Assembly (NCBI RefSeq): GCF_026262505.1
Contig: NC_067206.1
Span: forward strand, 28,907,896 to 28,971,895
DNA from: Trichomonas vaginalis G3
Taxonomy: Eukaryota > Parabasalia > Trichomonadida > Trichomonadidae
DNA: 64,000 nt
Direction: 5' to 3'
Part shown: one piece after another, positions 51,666 to 61,636 of the stretch
Layout of the letters: every line of letters starts with the position of its first letter
How positions within the stretch are numbered: the stretch's first letter is position 1
The notes under the pieces: model-generated
What the model saw: only the letters and a program-made list of their open reading frames with translations
Told to the model about the DNA's origin: nothing
The model's database searches: none
Translations under genes and position numbers: made by a program

Positions 51666-52897
51666 ATTCCAAAATTAATAGCAAAAGACATCATGAATCC
51701 TGCTGTTTTCTTCTGTTCATCAGTTAATTTCGGATGAATTGAGGCATAAATCATTACTGTTGTACCAAAGTATCCATTTGTTATTGCAAATGGTATTTGC
51801 ATGAATAATGTGAACCATGGCTCGCCAAGATTCAAGACTTTCTGAAGAGAAATGATTTCGATAGGGAAAAATAGCAAACGAAGTAAAATAGGGAAGATTG
51901 TTAAGTTCAGAGATGGCCATAAGAACTTTGATGGCAACCAACGGCCAAGCCAATCAAAAATACAGAAAAACGTCGTAATACAAACTGGATTCCATGATTT
52001 CAAAGCTCCTTCTGGTCCAGCACAAACATAACCTGGGAAAATAGTCAATGTGATCATGAAATCAAGGACACAACCTATCCATAACAAACTTATGTGTTTA
52101 AATGTTCCTTTTAATGAGCGTAGGAAAGATTTGATGTCTACTGTTTCTGCTGGAAATATAAATTTACTTGAAATCGATGGCTGATTCACTTTTTTGATGA
52201 AATAAATTAAAGTAGCCAAAATAATTATTGCCGTTAAAATAAAGTAACAAAATGATGAGTATTTTAACGATGATTCGGAAGAGAATACTGCCTTAGTAGT
52301 AATTCTAAGAGCTGCTGCAAGGACGCCACATAATCCATTTCCTGAGGAAACAGAAGTAGATGATTCAGGAGCAAATTGTGTAGCTAACGCGAACGAACTG
52401 GACAATATAATTGCTGAAAAAACACCACTTAAGCCAATAGAAACAACTGAAATGTAATAAACTATTTTTGCTGGCATTTTGATTATCATAGATGCAGCCA
52501 TTACACTTACAATGATGAGTAATGATGTAATACTGATGATAAATGATCTTTTATGATTTCGAATTGTGACAAAACACAAAATTAACGCTGCGATTGATGA
52601 AGGGATGTTGTAAGCACGATTTAAATCATTTCCTATATTTTTATCATTTGTAATTATAGCATAAATGTCAATTGCATTGATTGCGATATTAAAAACTAGA
52701 AGAGAAACATTTCCAAGCCAGAAGAAAAGCCATGATTCTGACTTTGAAACAGTACGCACGTCTTCAGATCCGGCTCCGGAACTTGTTTCAATGAGTTTAT
52801 TCGCATCAATAAACATTTTTTTGCTTGTCAAAAACGATGAAAATCTCGATTTCAATTTGCTTATTGGACACTTTGCTACTTGGCTACTAATTGACAT
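51617..52897 (-). CDS. ENT-family nucleoside transporter (426 aa)
   Basis: Equilibrative nucleoside carrier (SLC29 type) of the plasma membrane; trichomonads cannot make purines and need nucleoside uptake. Eleven hydrophobic segments fit the family. Signatures: WLGNVSLLVFNIAINAIDIY in segment 1, SSGNGLCGVLAAALRI, FDWLGRWLP after segment 7, and AITNGYFGTTVMIYA before segment 10. It begins with a short cytoplasmic tail of about 50 residues and ends soon after the last segment, as usual. No clear Inr upstream (the nearest TCA is TCATG over the start). Its 3' end is duplicated downstream. No break. Confidence 0.9.
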   Translation of the reverse strand: MSISSQVAKCPISKLKSRFSSFLTSKKMFIDANKLIETSSGAGSEDVRTVSKSESWLFFWLGNVSLLVFNIAINAIDIYAIITNDKNIGNDLNRAYNIPSSIAALILCFVTIRNHKRSFIISITSLLIIVSVMAASMIIKMPAKIVYYISVVSIGLSGVFSAIILSSSFALATQFAPESSTSVSSGNGLCGVLAAALRITTKAVFSSESSLKYSSFCYFILTAIIILATLIYFIKKVNQPSISSKFIFPAETVDIKSFLRSLKGTFKHISLLWIGCVLDFMITLTIFPGYVCAGPEGALKSWNPVCITTFFCIFDWLGRWLPSKFLWPSLNLTIFPILLRLLFFPIEIISLQKVLNLGEPWFTLFMQIPFAITNGYFGTTVMIYASIHPKLTDEQKKTAGFMMSFAINFGIIIAMFLTYAMPIPKA

Positions 52898-53258
52898 GAC
52901 AATACACTTGCTTAAACATTTGGTTTCTATTTGCCAAAATCAAAGATTTTGATCGTTCTTCAAATCAAAGATTATTCAGTAAATGAATATTTTAAATTGC
53001 TGACCAATCATGACGTGATAGACCTTATTCTTTCTCAGCCCGATAAATTATCAGTCCATGATATTTGCGTATCTATAAATCTGCGTCAAAAGAGAAAATT
53101 CGTTGTTTCTTCTTTTTTTTCTACTCTCTTATTGATATTTGCATTATGTGACAGAGGAAGAAGTAGAATCTCTGGTACTTCTATTCTAATAAATTCTGCT
53201 GCAATATGAAGAGTGGTTTTTCCTGTTTTCATTCTTAACGTCTAAGTTATGATGATTG

Positions 53259-53263
53259 TCACT
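53259..53263 (+). promoter_or_regulatory. Inr of the 327-residue gene
   Basis: TCACT, 15 bases before the ATG at 53274; this decides the start. Confidence 0.65.
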
Positions 53264-53273
53264 TTTTTATATT

Positions 53274-54257
53274 ATGGCATTCACTTGTTACATTTTATAT
53301 GGAGAAAATCTAAAACCAAACTTAAATGTATATATAGATGTATATGCTTTTTCAAGTAAAACAGCATTTCTTGTTAATAGAAGTCTACCAAGAAAATATA
53401 ACACAAGTCAACCAGAAATAGATAAAGATGAGAGGCATCCAATCTCAATCTCCTATCTTCGGCCATCAAGTTTATTATTTCGTATAATGGAACAAAATGT
53501 TTTATTAGATGACAAAATTATTCACCAAGGAAAAATTAAACTATTAGATCTCAAGCCAGATGTCGAAATTCCGGTTGATCTAACAGGAGTTGTCAATAAA
53601 AGCAAACCACCTAGACTTTATTTCAAAATATTACCAACAATTCCAAGAGATGTCATGAGAGACTGGCATTTGCGTGATCATACACTCTACATCTCATTAG
53701 AATATGATCAAAAGGCCGATGCTTTGAGGAAGCCACCAGCATATTTAGAACTTGTTTCAGTTGATAGCATTCAACATAGAATTAGGATTTTTGGAGGAAC
53801 TCGTAAACCAGAAAGCTGGATCAAATACCCTAAGAAACCAGTATTCCTCAGTGAAAATGGTCCTACTAATGTTTTTAGAATTTGTACTAAAAGAGCTCCA
53901 AAACAAGCGTTTATTCCTTTGGTCAACGTCACAAGACACATAGAAGGAAACATGCATATTAAATTCTGGGCATGCTCGAAGGAATCCAAAGATCACGACT
54001 ACAGAAAACTGAAATTAGAAAATCTCTATCCACAATTGATTTTGGATGACGTAATTGAAATCGATGGGCCTGGAAAATACTCTGCAGGACACGTTTATAT
54101 GCAGGAAAGTAAGAGACCACCAAAATTCATAAAATTTACACCAAGACAATTAGCTTTTCGCGAAAGCCTCATAGATTTTGCTAAACACTTCGGACCAATG
54201 GTCTTTGAATCATATCTATCTTGGCAAGTTGATTTTCTTGATAATGAAATTGTTTAA
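53274..54257 (+). CDS. Unknown beta-rich protein (327 aa)
   Basis: Starts MAFTCYILYGENLKPNLNVYIDVYAFSSK. Residues 15-110 alternate short strands and turns (FLVNRSLPRKYNTS, YLRPSSLLFRI, PDVEIPVDLT) and could form a C2-like sandwich. The middle holds LYISLEYDQ and YLELVSVDSI, the end FTPRQLAFRESLIDFAKHFG with a helical finish. There is no signal peptide or membrane span. No family is recognised; membrane binding through the sandwich is only a guess. The frame is intact and codon use matches neighbouring host genes. Confidence 0.65.
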   Translation: MAFTCYILYGENLKPNLNVYIDVYAFSSKTAFLVNRSLPRKYNTSQPEIDKDERHPISISYLRPSSLLFRIMEQNVLLDDKIIHQGKIKLLDLKPDVEIPVDLTGVVNKSKPPRLYFKILPTIPRDVMRDWHLRDHTLYISLEYDQKADALRKPPAYLELVSVDSIQHRIRIFGGTRKPESWIKYPKKPVFLSENGPTNVFRICTKRAPKQAFIPLVNVTRHIEGNMHIKFWACSKESKDHDYRKLKLENLYPQLILDDVIEIDGPGKYSAGHVYMQESKRPPKFIKFTPRQLAFRESLIDFAKHFGPMVFESYLSWQVDFLDNEIV

Positions 54258-54413
54258 TTCAGAAGTATTTTATTGTTTTGTATTTGTAAACATATTATTG
54301 TGCGATAAAAATTATTTCTGTAAACATTTTTCTCAATAATCTCATTAATTCGAGGAAATTTTTAAAAGTTTTTATCGATTACTAAGAGAGACTTTGAATT
54401 ATAAATTTGTGAT

Positions 54414-54418
54414 TCATA
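54414..54418 (+). promoter_or_regulatory. Inr of the J-domain gene
   Basis: TCATA seven bases before the ATG at 54421; favours that start over any upstream codon. Confidence 0.6.
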
Positions 54419-54420
54419 AT

Positions 54421-54816
54421 ATGTATGTTTTTCCACATAATGGCATAATAACAATCACCACGGGCATGATTATTTTGTGCGCAAAGAGTGATTTAAAGCG
54501 TTCCAAAGGCTTTAATGACTCCAATATAATAATATCTCAGTTAAAGATGAAAACACCATGCCAAATTCTTGAATTAGCTTCAAAATGCAGCAGATCATCA
54601 GCATTGAATGCATTTAGAAAGCTCGCTCGTGAATGGCATCCAGATCGTTTCCATACTCCATTGGCTAAATACATTGCGGAGAAGAAAATGAGAAAAATCA
54701 ACAAAGCAATGGAAGAAATCGACTTAGAACCATTTGATTCATTGTTTGGAAATGGTGAAGATTCATGGCTCGTTGATGAAGATGGTGCACATATAATGCG
54801 CATCCAAATATTCTAA
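54421..54816 (+). CDS. J-domain (DnaJ-like) protein with N-terminal membrane segment (131 aa)
   Basis: Hsp70 co-chaperone. Residues 8-22 (GIITITTGMIILCA) look like a short membrane anchor. The J domain lies at 45-95: CQILELASKCSRSSALNAFRKLAREWHPDRF with the essential HPD, and helix III-like KKMRKINKAMEEI. The tail has an acidic stretch (GNGEDSWLVDEDGAH). Anchor plus a C-terminal J domain is the layout of Pam18/Tim14-type import helpers, and trichomonad hydrogenosomes need such proteins, but the J-domain details do not prove it. Confidence 0.75.
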   Translation: MYVFPHNGIITITTGMIILCAKSDLKRSKGFNDSNIIISQLKMKTPCQILELASKCSRSSALNAFRKLAREWHPDRFHTPLAKYIAEKKMRKINKAMEEIDLEPFDSLFGNGEDSWLVDEDGAHIMRIQIF

Positions 54817-55072
54817 TATTAAAAATTTGTTTGTATATTATTATAAATTTCATCGTTTTTATTCTGTTAAACATTAATTTATCTAGTAAGGAAATGTGTG
54901 AATATATCAGATGTATCCAATTAATATATTTTCTCAAAAATCATCTCGAAAGAAATTAAAATATCCAGAATTTGTTCCATTATATTAAATATCCAATAAT
55001 GGAAGTATGCAAAGCAATATACATATAAACCTTTCTACATAAAATAGGAATCACATAAATTCTTTAATTGAT

Positions 55073-55097
55073 NNNNNNNNNNNNNNNNNNNNNNNNN
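55073..55097. other. Assembly gap (25 N)
   Basis: A run of 25 N separates host sequence from the second Maverick, so the true junction and its left TIR are not visible. Confidence 1.
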
Positions 55098-55296
55098 CAA
55101 AATAAAAAGAAATATTTTATAAAAAAACTAGCGTTATTCCTTACTTTCACAAAAGACCAAAAATAAACCTTTACATGTATTTTAGCAACTTCGTCAAAAA
55201 ATTTTATAGCTTTATCTATCTCATCTACTCAAACGTTTCTTTACCTTTTCGTGTGGAGCACCCAAACATTTTCTCCAAACTTTCAAGTAAGTCTTT

Positions 55297-55611
55297 TCAG
55301 CAGCTTCTCATACTTAACAAAACACAACCTTGACTCTTTGACGTTACTTCATATCTTATATAATATTTTCCTATCTTTATACTCTTATGTATGAATCCTT
55401 CGTTTCTGAACGATGTTAAATAAGCCTTCACTGCTAACTTCCGAGTCGAATTAACATATGTATGAAAGTTATATCCAAAACAACTGGCAACCATTAACAA
55501 AAAACTATTGTATAAGACTTTGTCTATAAATAGCTGTATTCCATAGAATCTTACGATATCATAAAGCTCAGGATTCTTGTCAAAAATTTCTGAGTTAGAA
55601 AGCAATTCCAA
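55297..55611 (-). pseudogene. Maverick part, unrecognised (104-codon frame)
   Basis: A mixed helical frame (YGIQLFIDKVLYNSFLLMVA) without a known family. Probably a remnant. Confidence 0.3.
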
Positions 55612-55969
55612 ACCTCAATGTATTATTTCTTTCCAAGATGGAAGAAAATGCTCGAAACAAAGGAATAGTTGTTGTATTTTTTAGAATATCTTTGACGTTT
55701 TAAATCAGCCGTATGTCTAACCCAATTTGGTGTCTTGTCATCTTTCGAACTGTTTCAAACTCAACCTTTGTCATTTTTCTGTTTCTTACATAACAAGATA
55801 AAAAAATTTTGTTTAAAAAAACGTAACGTATTTTTTTATTTGTTATATAAAGAATATGTATTTCAGGGATTTTTTTTACGAGTGTCCAAAAGTTCACTGG
55901 TAAAGTAAAAACAGAGTTTATATAATGAAATATGTCATTTTTTACGATTTCATGAGTTAGGCGACGTAC

Positions 55970-56600
55970 GGGTTTTTTGTCCGTACTTCGCTGTTTTCCA
56001 CGACTGTTCATGAGTTTTAGGCGGGAACCCTCGAAAAACCTAGGGTCGCTTTCTTCCACGAGTTTCATAATTGGGACTACGTTTTTGGTCCCACTCGCTG
56101 TTCTTCACTGTTTTCAGAAAAGAAGTCTGTCTCGCTGTTCTTCGCTGCAAAATTTCCTTGAGTGCCTTTGGTTTTGAACCAAATGTCTGTTAGTGTTTTG
56201 TTCTGGAACGAATGTAAAGAGTACCTTCACTGGCAACTGCATTACTAATAGTCTATTACATACCAACCCTTTAAATTTATTGCAAATTTACGATTTTCGT
56301 ACGAATCTCTGGTTTTTCGAGGGTAGCAAACATATGAGGAAATTCATGAAATTTGGTCATTTTTTTACGATTTTCATGAGTTTTAGGCGAGTAAGATTTT
56401 GTCCCTACTCGCTGTTCTTCACTGTTTTCATGAGTTTTGGCGACCCCGAAAAAAGTCTGGGTCGCTGTTCTTCACGATTTTCATAGAGTTTTAGGCGACC
56501 CCGAAAAAAGTCTGGGTCGCTGTTCTTCACTGTTTTCATACGGAATCTCTACCCGCGGTTTTTCGAGGGTCGCAAACATATGAGGAAATTCATGAAATTT
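55970..56600. repeat. Repeat block with CGCTGTTCTTCACTG units
   Basis: Units built from TTCATGAGTTTTAGGCGACC, GGGTCGCTGTTCTTCACTG and TGAGGAAATTCATGAAATTT recur four to six times in varying order. No gene. Confidence 0.75.
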
Positions 56601-56624
56601 GGTCATTTTTTTCAGCAAAAATAT

Positions 56625-57107
56625 ATTTTAGGTGAAGAGGTTAGATCTAACCCGTTTTCTCACCCGTTTTCTCACCTCTTTTTTCACCTCATATGTCCTT
56701 ACTGAAAAAGTATGTGTTCCATATGCCATTTTACTCAGAATTTTATACAGAATTCAATAAAAATATATTTTAGGTGAAGAGGTGAGATCTAACCTCTTTT
56801 CTCACCTGTTTTCTCACCTCTTTTTCCACCCGTTGAATTTTCATGAATTTCCTTAAGATAGAAGGAAATCGTCAGCAGTTGGATAGTTTTTAGGTGCTAC
56901 CATGTTACCATGTGCTACCAGGTAATTTAACTTCTCTGAAAAAATGAGACAACATGACATTTAGACAACAACACAGGAAATAAACTTCATCGTATATGTT
57001 TTGTCAAGACTTCTTCATCGCAATGAGCGTAAATGACCCAAAAATATATTTTAGGTGAAGAGGTGAGATCTAACCTCTTTTCTCACCTCTTTTTTCACCT
57101 CTTTTTT
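56625..57107. repeat. GATCTAACC module block, part 1
   Basis: Three modules at about 56628, 56770 and 57052, each TTTTAGGTGAAGAGGTTAGA or close, then CACCCGTTTTCTCACC-type arms. Between them is an inverted copy of the GTTGTCAAAATGTCATGTTG block (56930-57010). Confidence 0.8.
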
Positions 57108-58022
57108 TTATAAGCGTTTTACATGAATTGTACGATGTATATTTGAAATTCTAAACAATTTTGTGGCTTCGATTTCCTCTGTCAGTATGTCAAAAGTTTT
57201 CACAATGCCGAATGTTTCTTTATATTTCTTCTTGACATCTGAAAGAAGGAAATCGTCAGCTGTTGGATAGTTTTTGTTTAGAAATGCTAACATGTCCATT
57301 TTGTTTTCTGCTGGTTTCTCTGCTTCTTTCTTTAAGTCAGCATAGTCGTTTCGCATACGTTCTATCTCTTTGACGGAGTAGTTATATTTCCTCATTGCTG
57401 CTTTACATTTAGAACATTGTGGGTTCATTTTAGCATTGTACATTGAAATTTGTCCTGCAAGTACAACTATAGCGTCAATGGTCCTCTTAAATTCAAAAGT
57501 TGCTGGTTTTATCTGTTCGTTCCATACTTTACCTCTTCTATCTTTATCTCTTATCTGCCATACACATTTTGCAACTAACGAAACAAAGTTGTCGTAGGTC
57601 TTAAATTCTTCAGATTTATATATGTCAGAAACATTCTTATATACCATATCGCAGTCTTTGTCCATGACTTTGTGGTTGCAATGAAATCCAAGAAACTCAT
57701 AGTTAACCTTACGTATGAACTTCTTTATTTCTACCGAGTCGGTTGTTTTTACTTCTATTTCATCGAATTCTGGAATAGTAAGCTTTTGTTGTTGTATTTC
57801 AGGAAGTTTGGGTAAATGTTCCACCAGGTCCTCCATTTCATAAAGATATTGTTCATTTGTTTCATCTTTTGCAGTGCAATCTAAATCTCCTTGGAGAAGT
57901 TCTTGCTTTATCTTCTGGATTTCTGTCTCAAAAGTATATGAAGAAGGAATGAAGCTTTTCATTTCTACTAACATTGAAGTTGGGTTCATAACTAAAGAGT
58001 TTGGTGAAGTTGTTGCTAACAT
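57108..58022 (-). CDS. Conserved Maverick protein, 304 aa, looks whole
   Basis: Unknown function. The N-terminal 45 residues are S/P/M-rich (TSPNSLVMNPTSMLVEMKSF), then an acidic helix, then a mixed domain (residues 95-190, FIRKVNYEFLGFHCNHKVMD and NFVSLVAKCVWQIRDKDRRG), a Cys pair C203-x2-C206, a coiled coil (212-240) and a basic end (ISNIHRTIHVKRL). Its relative at 12067-13160 in copy 1 keeps all blocks, so selection on the protein is likely. The start is preceded by a long T/A tract (58022-58070). DNA-binding, as for the KilA-N proteins, is a guess from charge and the Cys pair. Confidence 0.7.
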   Translation of the reverse strand: MLATTSPNSLVMNPTSMLVEMKSFIPSSYTFETEIQKIKQELLQGDLDCTAKDETNEQYLYEMEDLVEHLPKLPEIQQQKLTIPEFDEIEVKTTDSVEIKKFIRKVNYEFLGFHCNHKVMDKDCDMVYKNVSDIYKSEEFKTYDNFVSLVAKCVWQIRDKDRRGKVWNEQIKPATFEFKRTIDAIVVLAGQISMYNAKMNPQCSKCKAAMRKYNYSVKEIERMRNDYADLKKEAEKPAENKMDMLAFLNKNYPTADDFLLSDVKKKYKETFGIVKTFDILTEEIEATKLFRISNIHRTIHVKRL

Positions 58023-58069
58023 GTTCTTACAATAAAAATAAAAAAATATTTTTTTAAAAATACTAACTC

Positions 58070-59189
58070 ACTTTTTTTCTATCTTAAGGAAATTCATGAA
58101 AATTCAACGGGTGAAAAATTAGGTGAGAAAAACGGGTGAGATCTAACCATCTACCCTAAAATATATTTTTGGTTCATTTACACTCGTTACGATGAAGAAG
58201 TCTTGACATTTTCCCGACTGTTGTCAAAATGTCATGTTGTCTCATTTTTTAAAAGAAGTTAGTTTACCTGGTGACATGGTGACCCCTTCAGTAAACATCT
58301 CATTTTAACTCACTTTTTTTCTATCTTAAGGAAATTCATGAAAATTCAAGAGGGTGAAAAAACAGGTGAGAAAACGGGTGAAAAAAGAGGTGAAAAAAGA
58401 GGTGAGATCTAACCTCTTCACCTAAAATATATTTTTGGTTCATTTACACTCGTTACGATGAAGAAGTCTTGACATTTTCCCGACTGTTGTCAAAATGTCA
58501 TGTTGTCTCATTTTTTAAAAGAAGTTAGTTTACCTGGTGACACATGGTTACCCGGTAACATGGTGACCCCTTCAGTAAACATCTCATTTTAACTCACTTT
58601 TTTTCTATCTTAAGGAAATTCATGAAAATTCAAGAGGGTGAAAAAACGGGTGAGAAAACGGGTGAGATCTAACCTCTTCACCTAAAATATATTTTTTTCT
58701 ATCTTAAGGAAATTCATGAAAATTCAACGGGTGAAAAATTAGGTGAAGCCAAAAGTGGCTCGACCTCAAAACAAGCATTTTGTGAAGAATATAGCAACCG
58801 CCAGAATTCTGGCGGTTGGTTTTTATACAAAATTCAACGGGTGAAAAAAGAGGTGAGAAAAGAGGTGAGATCTCACCACTTCACCTAAAATATATTTTTG
58901 CTGAAAAAAATGACCAAATTTCATTATATAACTGTTATGAGTGACGAAGTGAACTTTGACACTTCGTAAAAAAAATCCCTGAAATCATATCTTTTATACA
59001 AAACATATACGATGAAGTTTATTTCCTGGACTGTTGTCAAAATGTCATGTTGTCAGTAATTTTAAGAGAAGTTAAATTACCTGGTGACCTGGTGACCCTC
59101 ATTTCTACCCTCATGAAAATTCAACGGGTGAAAAAAGAGGTGAGAAAAGAGGTGAGAAAAGAGGTGAGATCTAACATGCTAACATAAAC
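58070..59189. repeat. GATCTAACC module block, part 2
   Basis: At least six modules (about 58100, 58350, 58630, 58725, 58840, 59115), each a series of GGTGAAAAAACGGGTGAGA arms leading to GATCTAACC or GATCTCACC and CTTCACCTAAAATATATTTT. Interspersed are three copies of CGACTGTTGTCAAAATGTCA with GGTGACATGGTGACC (58199, 58455, 59030) and a scrap of KilA-N sequence with the palindrome CCGCCAGAATTCTGGCGG (58799-58818). No gene. Confidence 0.88.
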
Positions 59190-60040
59190 TCACTTTTTCA
59201 GCACTTTTCCGTAGTTATATATGAAAGACAATTCGAGATAAAAGTCATAGTACAATGGAACAATATGTTGCACACCATTTGTTGTGAACCAAACTTGAAA
59301 GTCAGAGAAACTGTTACTAGGTGGTTCGTAGAATTTAGAAGCAAAGTCATAAAAGTCCTTGCCAATACATAGAAAACTATTGTTGCTTGAACTGAAACTT
59401 GCATGGCACATAACATTTTGAGGGTCAAACACGTTTCTATAAACTGTCAAATCTGCTGGTGGAAGTATAAATTTAAATGGACCATCTGGTGGTAATGGTT
59501 CGTTCTGGTTTAGTAACCGAAGAAATTGTGCCCAAGAACGTTTGTCTACTCCCCAAAATAAAAACTCTGTATCTCTTGGAGGGTTAATTTCAATCTTTTG
59601 AAATGAAACGGTGGAGTTCATCTTGTCATATTCTAGTTTCAGATAGTATGTTCCATTTAGTAAAGAGTCGTATTTTTCTTGAAATTCCCAATAATATTTG
59701 TTCATTTGAGTTTGAAAGTCATTTAGAGTTTTCTCAAGACTTTCGTCTGAACGAACTGTAAAGATTCTCATTTCGTCAAATTTGTCTATTAGACCATCAG
59801 AACCTTTATACTGCCCATGAAAATATACTGCGAACATAAATGCGTTAGTTCTATTTGAAAACAAAACTCTTCTAAATCCTATTGCCTTTGCATCTGAAGG
59901 ACTTTGAAGCCAACGAATTGGATAGTCAAACCTGTATGCTCGGATGAAATTTCTTCATCTGAAATAGTCCTACCAGCATTTGTAAAGATATAGTCTAACG
60001 GTTTTGTATCTGTTACTTTTGTTCCAACCTGAAGCATTTA
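59190..60040 (-). pseudogene. Maverick part, minor-capsid-like protein D (broken)
   Basis: A beta-rich part with MFAVYFHGQYKGSDGLIDKF, DTEFLFWGVDKRSWAQFL and a C-terminal set (FQVWFTTNGVQHIVPLYYDF) that matches the ends of proteins C and B of copy 1. Broken, about one or two breaks. Confidence 0.5.
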
Positions 60041-60089
60041 ATATATGTAAAAATATATTGTTTTAAAATGGTATGCCATTTCATATTTC

Positions 60090-60832
60090 TCATCTAACAA
60101 ACAAGTTTCCCAACGGTCCAGCATGTTGTCTGACTGCTTGAGGGTTAGGTTGGTACCATTCGAACTTGACACTTGCAATTCCTTCAATTGCATTCAAAAT
60201 GTCTGAGTCGGAGTCAACCATTTGTTCTCTCTTTGTAGTCTTGAAAGCGTCAAGAAGCATTGCAGCTGTTTGTTCATTGCCATGTGCATAGTAAATGTGA
60301 CCATCCAAATCTGTTATGGTCAATCTGAGATTGTGTCCTTTCTTATTTCCGTCTTGTATGGCAGCAAGTACACCATGAAGCCTTCTTTGTTCTTTCCTTC
60401 GTCAAAGTTTACTGTAAAGGTTCGACCAGAAGTAATTTGACTTCTAACTTCACGGTACTTCTCATATGCATATCTTGTTCTTTCCATGGGAGCATGTGTG
60501 TCTTCACCTTTTCCTTTTTTCCTTCTCAAAGGATGCAATTGTTCGTCATGTTTCCAGTAGAATCTGGCAAAGCCGTCGTGTCCTTCAACTTGAGGTTCAC
60601 TAACATCGAAAGGCATGTCCATAAGACGTTCTTCTTCTAACCTCTCTAGTCTGTTTGGATAATTTGCACGTGCTGTTTCCAAATCCATTTCGTAGCGAAG
60701 ACCAGACAATTTGTCATAGACTTTTATGGGTCTTCCCTTCCTATATTTAAAATTCTTCGAAACTCTCCAACCATATCTTTGCAACTCTGCTTTTATTCTA
60801 GCAGACTTTCTATCCATTCTATATGGGGGCAT
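60090..60832 (-). pseudogene. Maverick part, unknown arginine-rich protein (broken)
   Basis: Starts MPPYRMDRKSARIKAELQRY after a T/A tract; strongly basic and aromatic (KNFKYRKGRPIKVYDK, FARFYWKHDEQLHPLRRKK). A later stretch has strands and IYYAHGNEQTAAMLL. No copy-1 relative was found. Possible internal DNA-binding or core protein. About one break. Confidence 0.45.
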
Positions 60833-60863
60833 TTTTATAAAAATAAAAAAATATTTTTTCTCT

Positions 60864-61447
60864 TTACTTTACATAACCGCCTGCTGCCATAAGTCTTTGA
60901 CGCCAACCCATACCAGCTAATGAAGGTTGACTTGGTTTAGTTTGGAAACTAAACTTTGGTTTTGGTTTATCTTCAGTTTTTGGTTTTTCTTCTTCTATCG
61001 GTTTTTCGTCACTTTTCGGTTCCTCTGACTTTACTTCACTTGCAGGAACAGTTGTGTCGTCAACATCTTCATAAATATCATATGCCATTTGTTTTTGTTT
61101 TCCTTTCAACTTTTTGTGTTTGTTGTAAAGTTTAGAATATTTCGACTCTAAGTCAATGAGATGTTCTATAATGAACTGTTGGTCAGTGAAGTAAACTTTT
61201 CCATCTGTTGTCTCGAAAGCTCCTTCAGACTTCAATATTTTATTTGTGAGAGTCTGTTTTTTTTTGAGATACTAGCCGTTCCATTTTTATGAAAAGTGAC
61301 TTTGTAGTTAGAGTTTGTATTTCCAGACCTGGCACTTTCTATTATTGAATTTTTCTCTTCATCTGTAAGTTCTTTGACAGGTTTTGACAATGGTTCTGAA
61401 CTTTTTGTTTGTGGTGTCAAATCTACCGTTTCAACTTCTTCGGTCAT
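60864..61447 (-). pseudogene. Maverick part, charged protein with acidic/proline tail (broken)
   Basis: The N-terminal end has DEEKNSIIESARSGNTNSNY and HKNGTASISKK, comparable with the part at 4270-4692. The middle has a coiled coil (FIIEHLIDLESKYSKLYNKH) and the tail is E/K/P-rich (EEPKSDEKPIEEEKPKTEDK) before a GMGWRQRLMAAGGYVK end. About one break. Confidence 0.5.
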
Positions 61448-61464
61448 TTCATCTCAGAAAAATT

Positions 61465-61617
61465 TTAGTTTGGTTTGTTTTCAACTGGTTGTTTAGGTTT
61501 TTTAAGTCGGTCTAAAACTTCCTGAGGTATAGGAAGAACTTGACAAACACGTTGTGTAACTGCTGGAAGCCGACAAATCCATCTTGAACCCATTTGTCTC
61601 AATGCTGTATTGTTCAT
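61465..61617 (-). CDS. Small Maverick protein (50 aa)
   Basis: A complete frame: MNNTALRQMGSRWICRLPAV then QVLPIPQEVLDRLKKPKQP. Basic, with two Cys. It lies between two minus-strand genes with 17-bp gaps on either side, and each start in this row follows a TTTCATCTCAG-type (minus strand CTGAGATGAAATG) sequence, so it is probably real. Function unknown. Confidence 0.45.
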   Translation of the reverse strand: MNNTALRQMGSRWICRLPAVTQRVCQVLPIPQEVLDRLKKPKQPVENKPN

Positions 61618-61636
61618 TTCATCTCAGTAAAAAACT

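Noticed and set aside
52931-53209. Open frame before the 327-residue gene that might be an ankyrin or helical fragment
   Set aside because: No repeat motif is convincing and its 5' end overlaps the promoter area of the ENT gene; left out.
55700-56068. 122-codon minus-strand frame in Maverick copy 2
   Set aside because: Overlaps the repeat block and shows no domain; probably chance.
56625-59189. Regularly returning repeats that resemble a CRISPR-like array
   Set aside because: Units vary in length and order, spacers are shared rather than unique, and the genome is eukaryotic.
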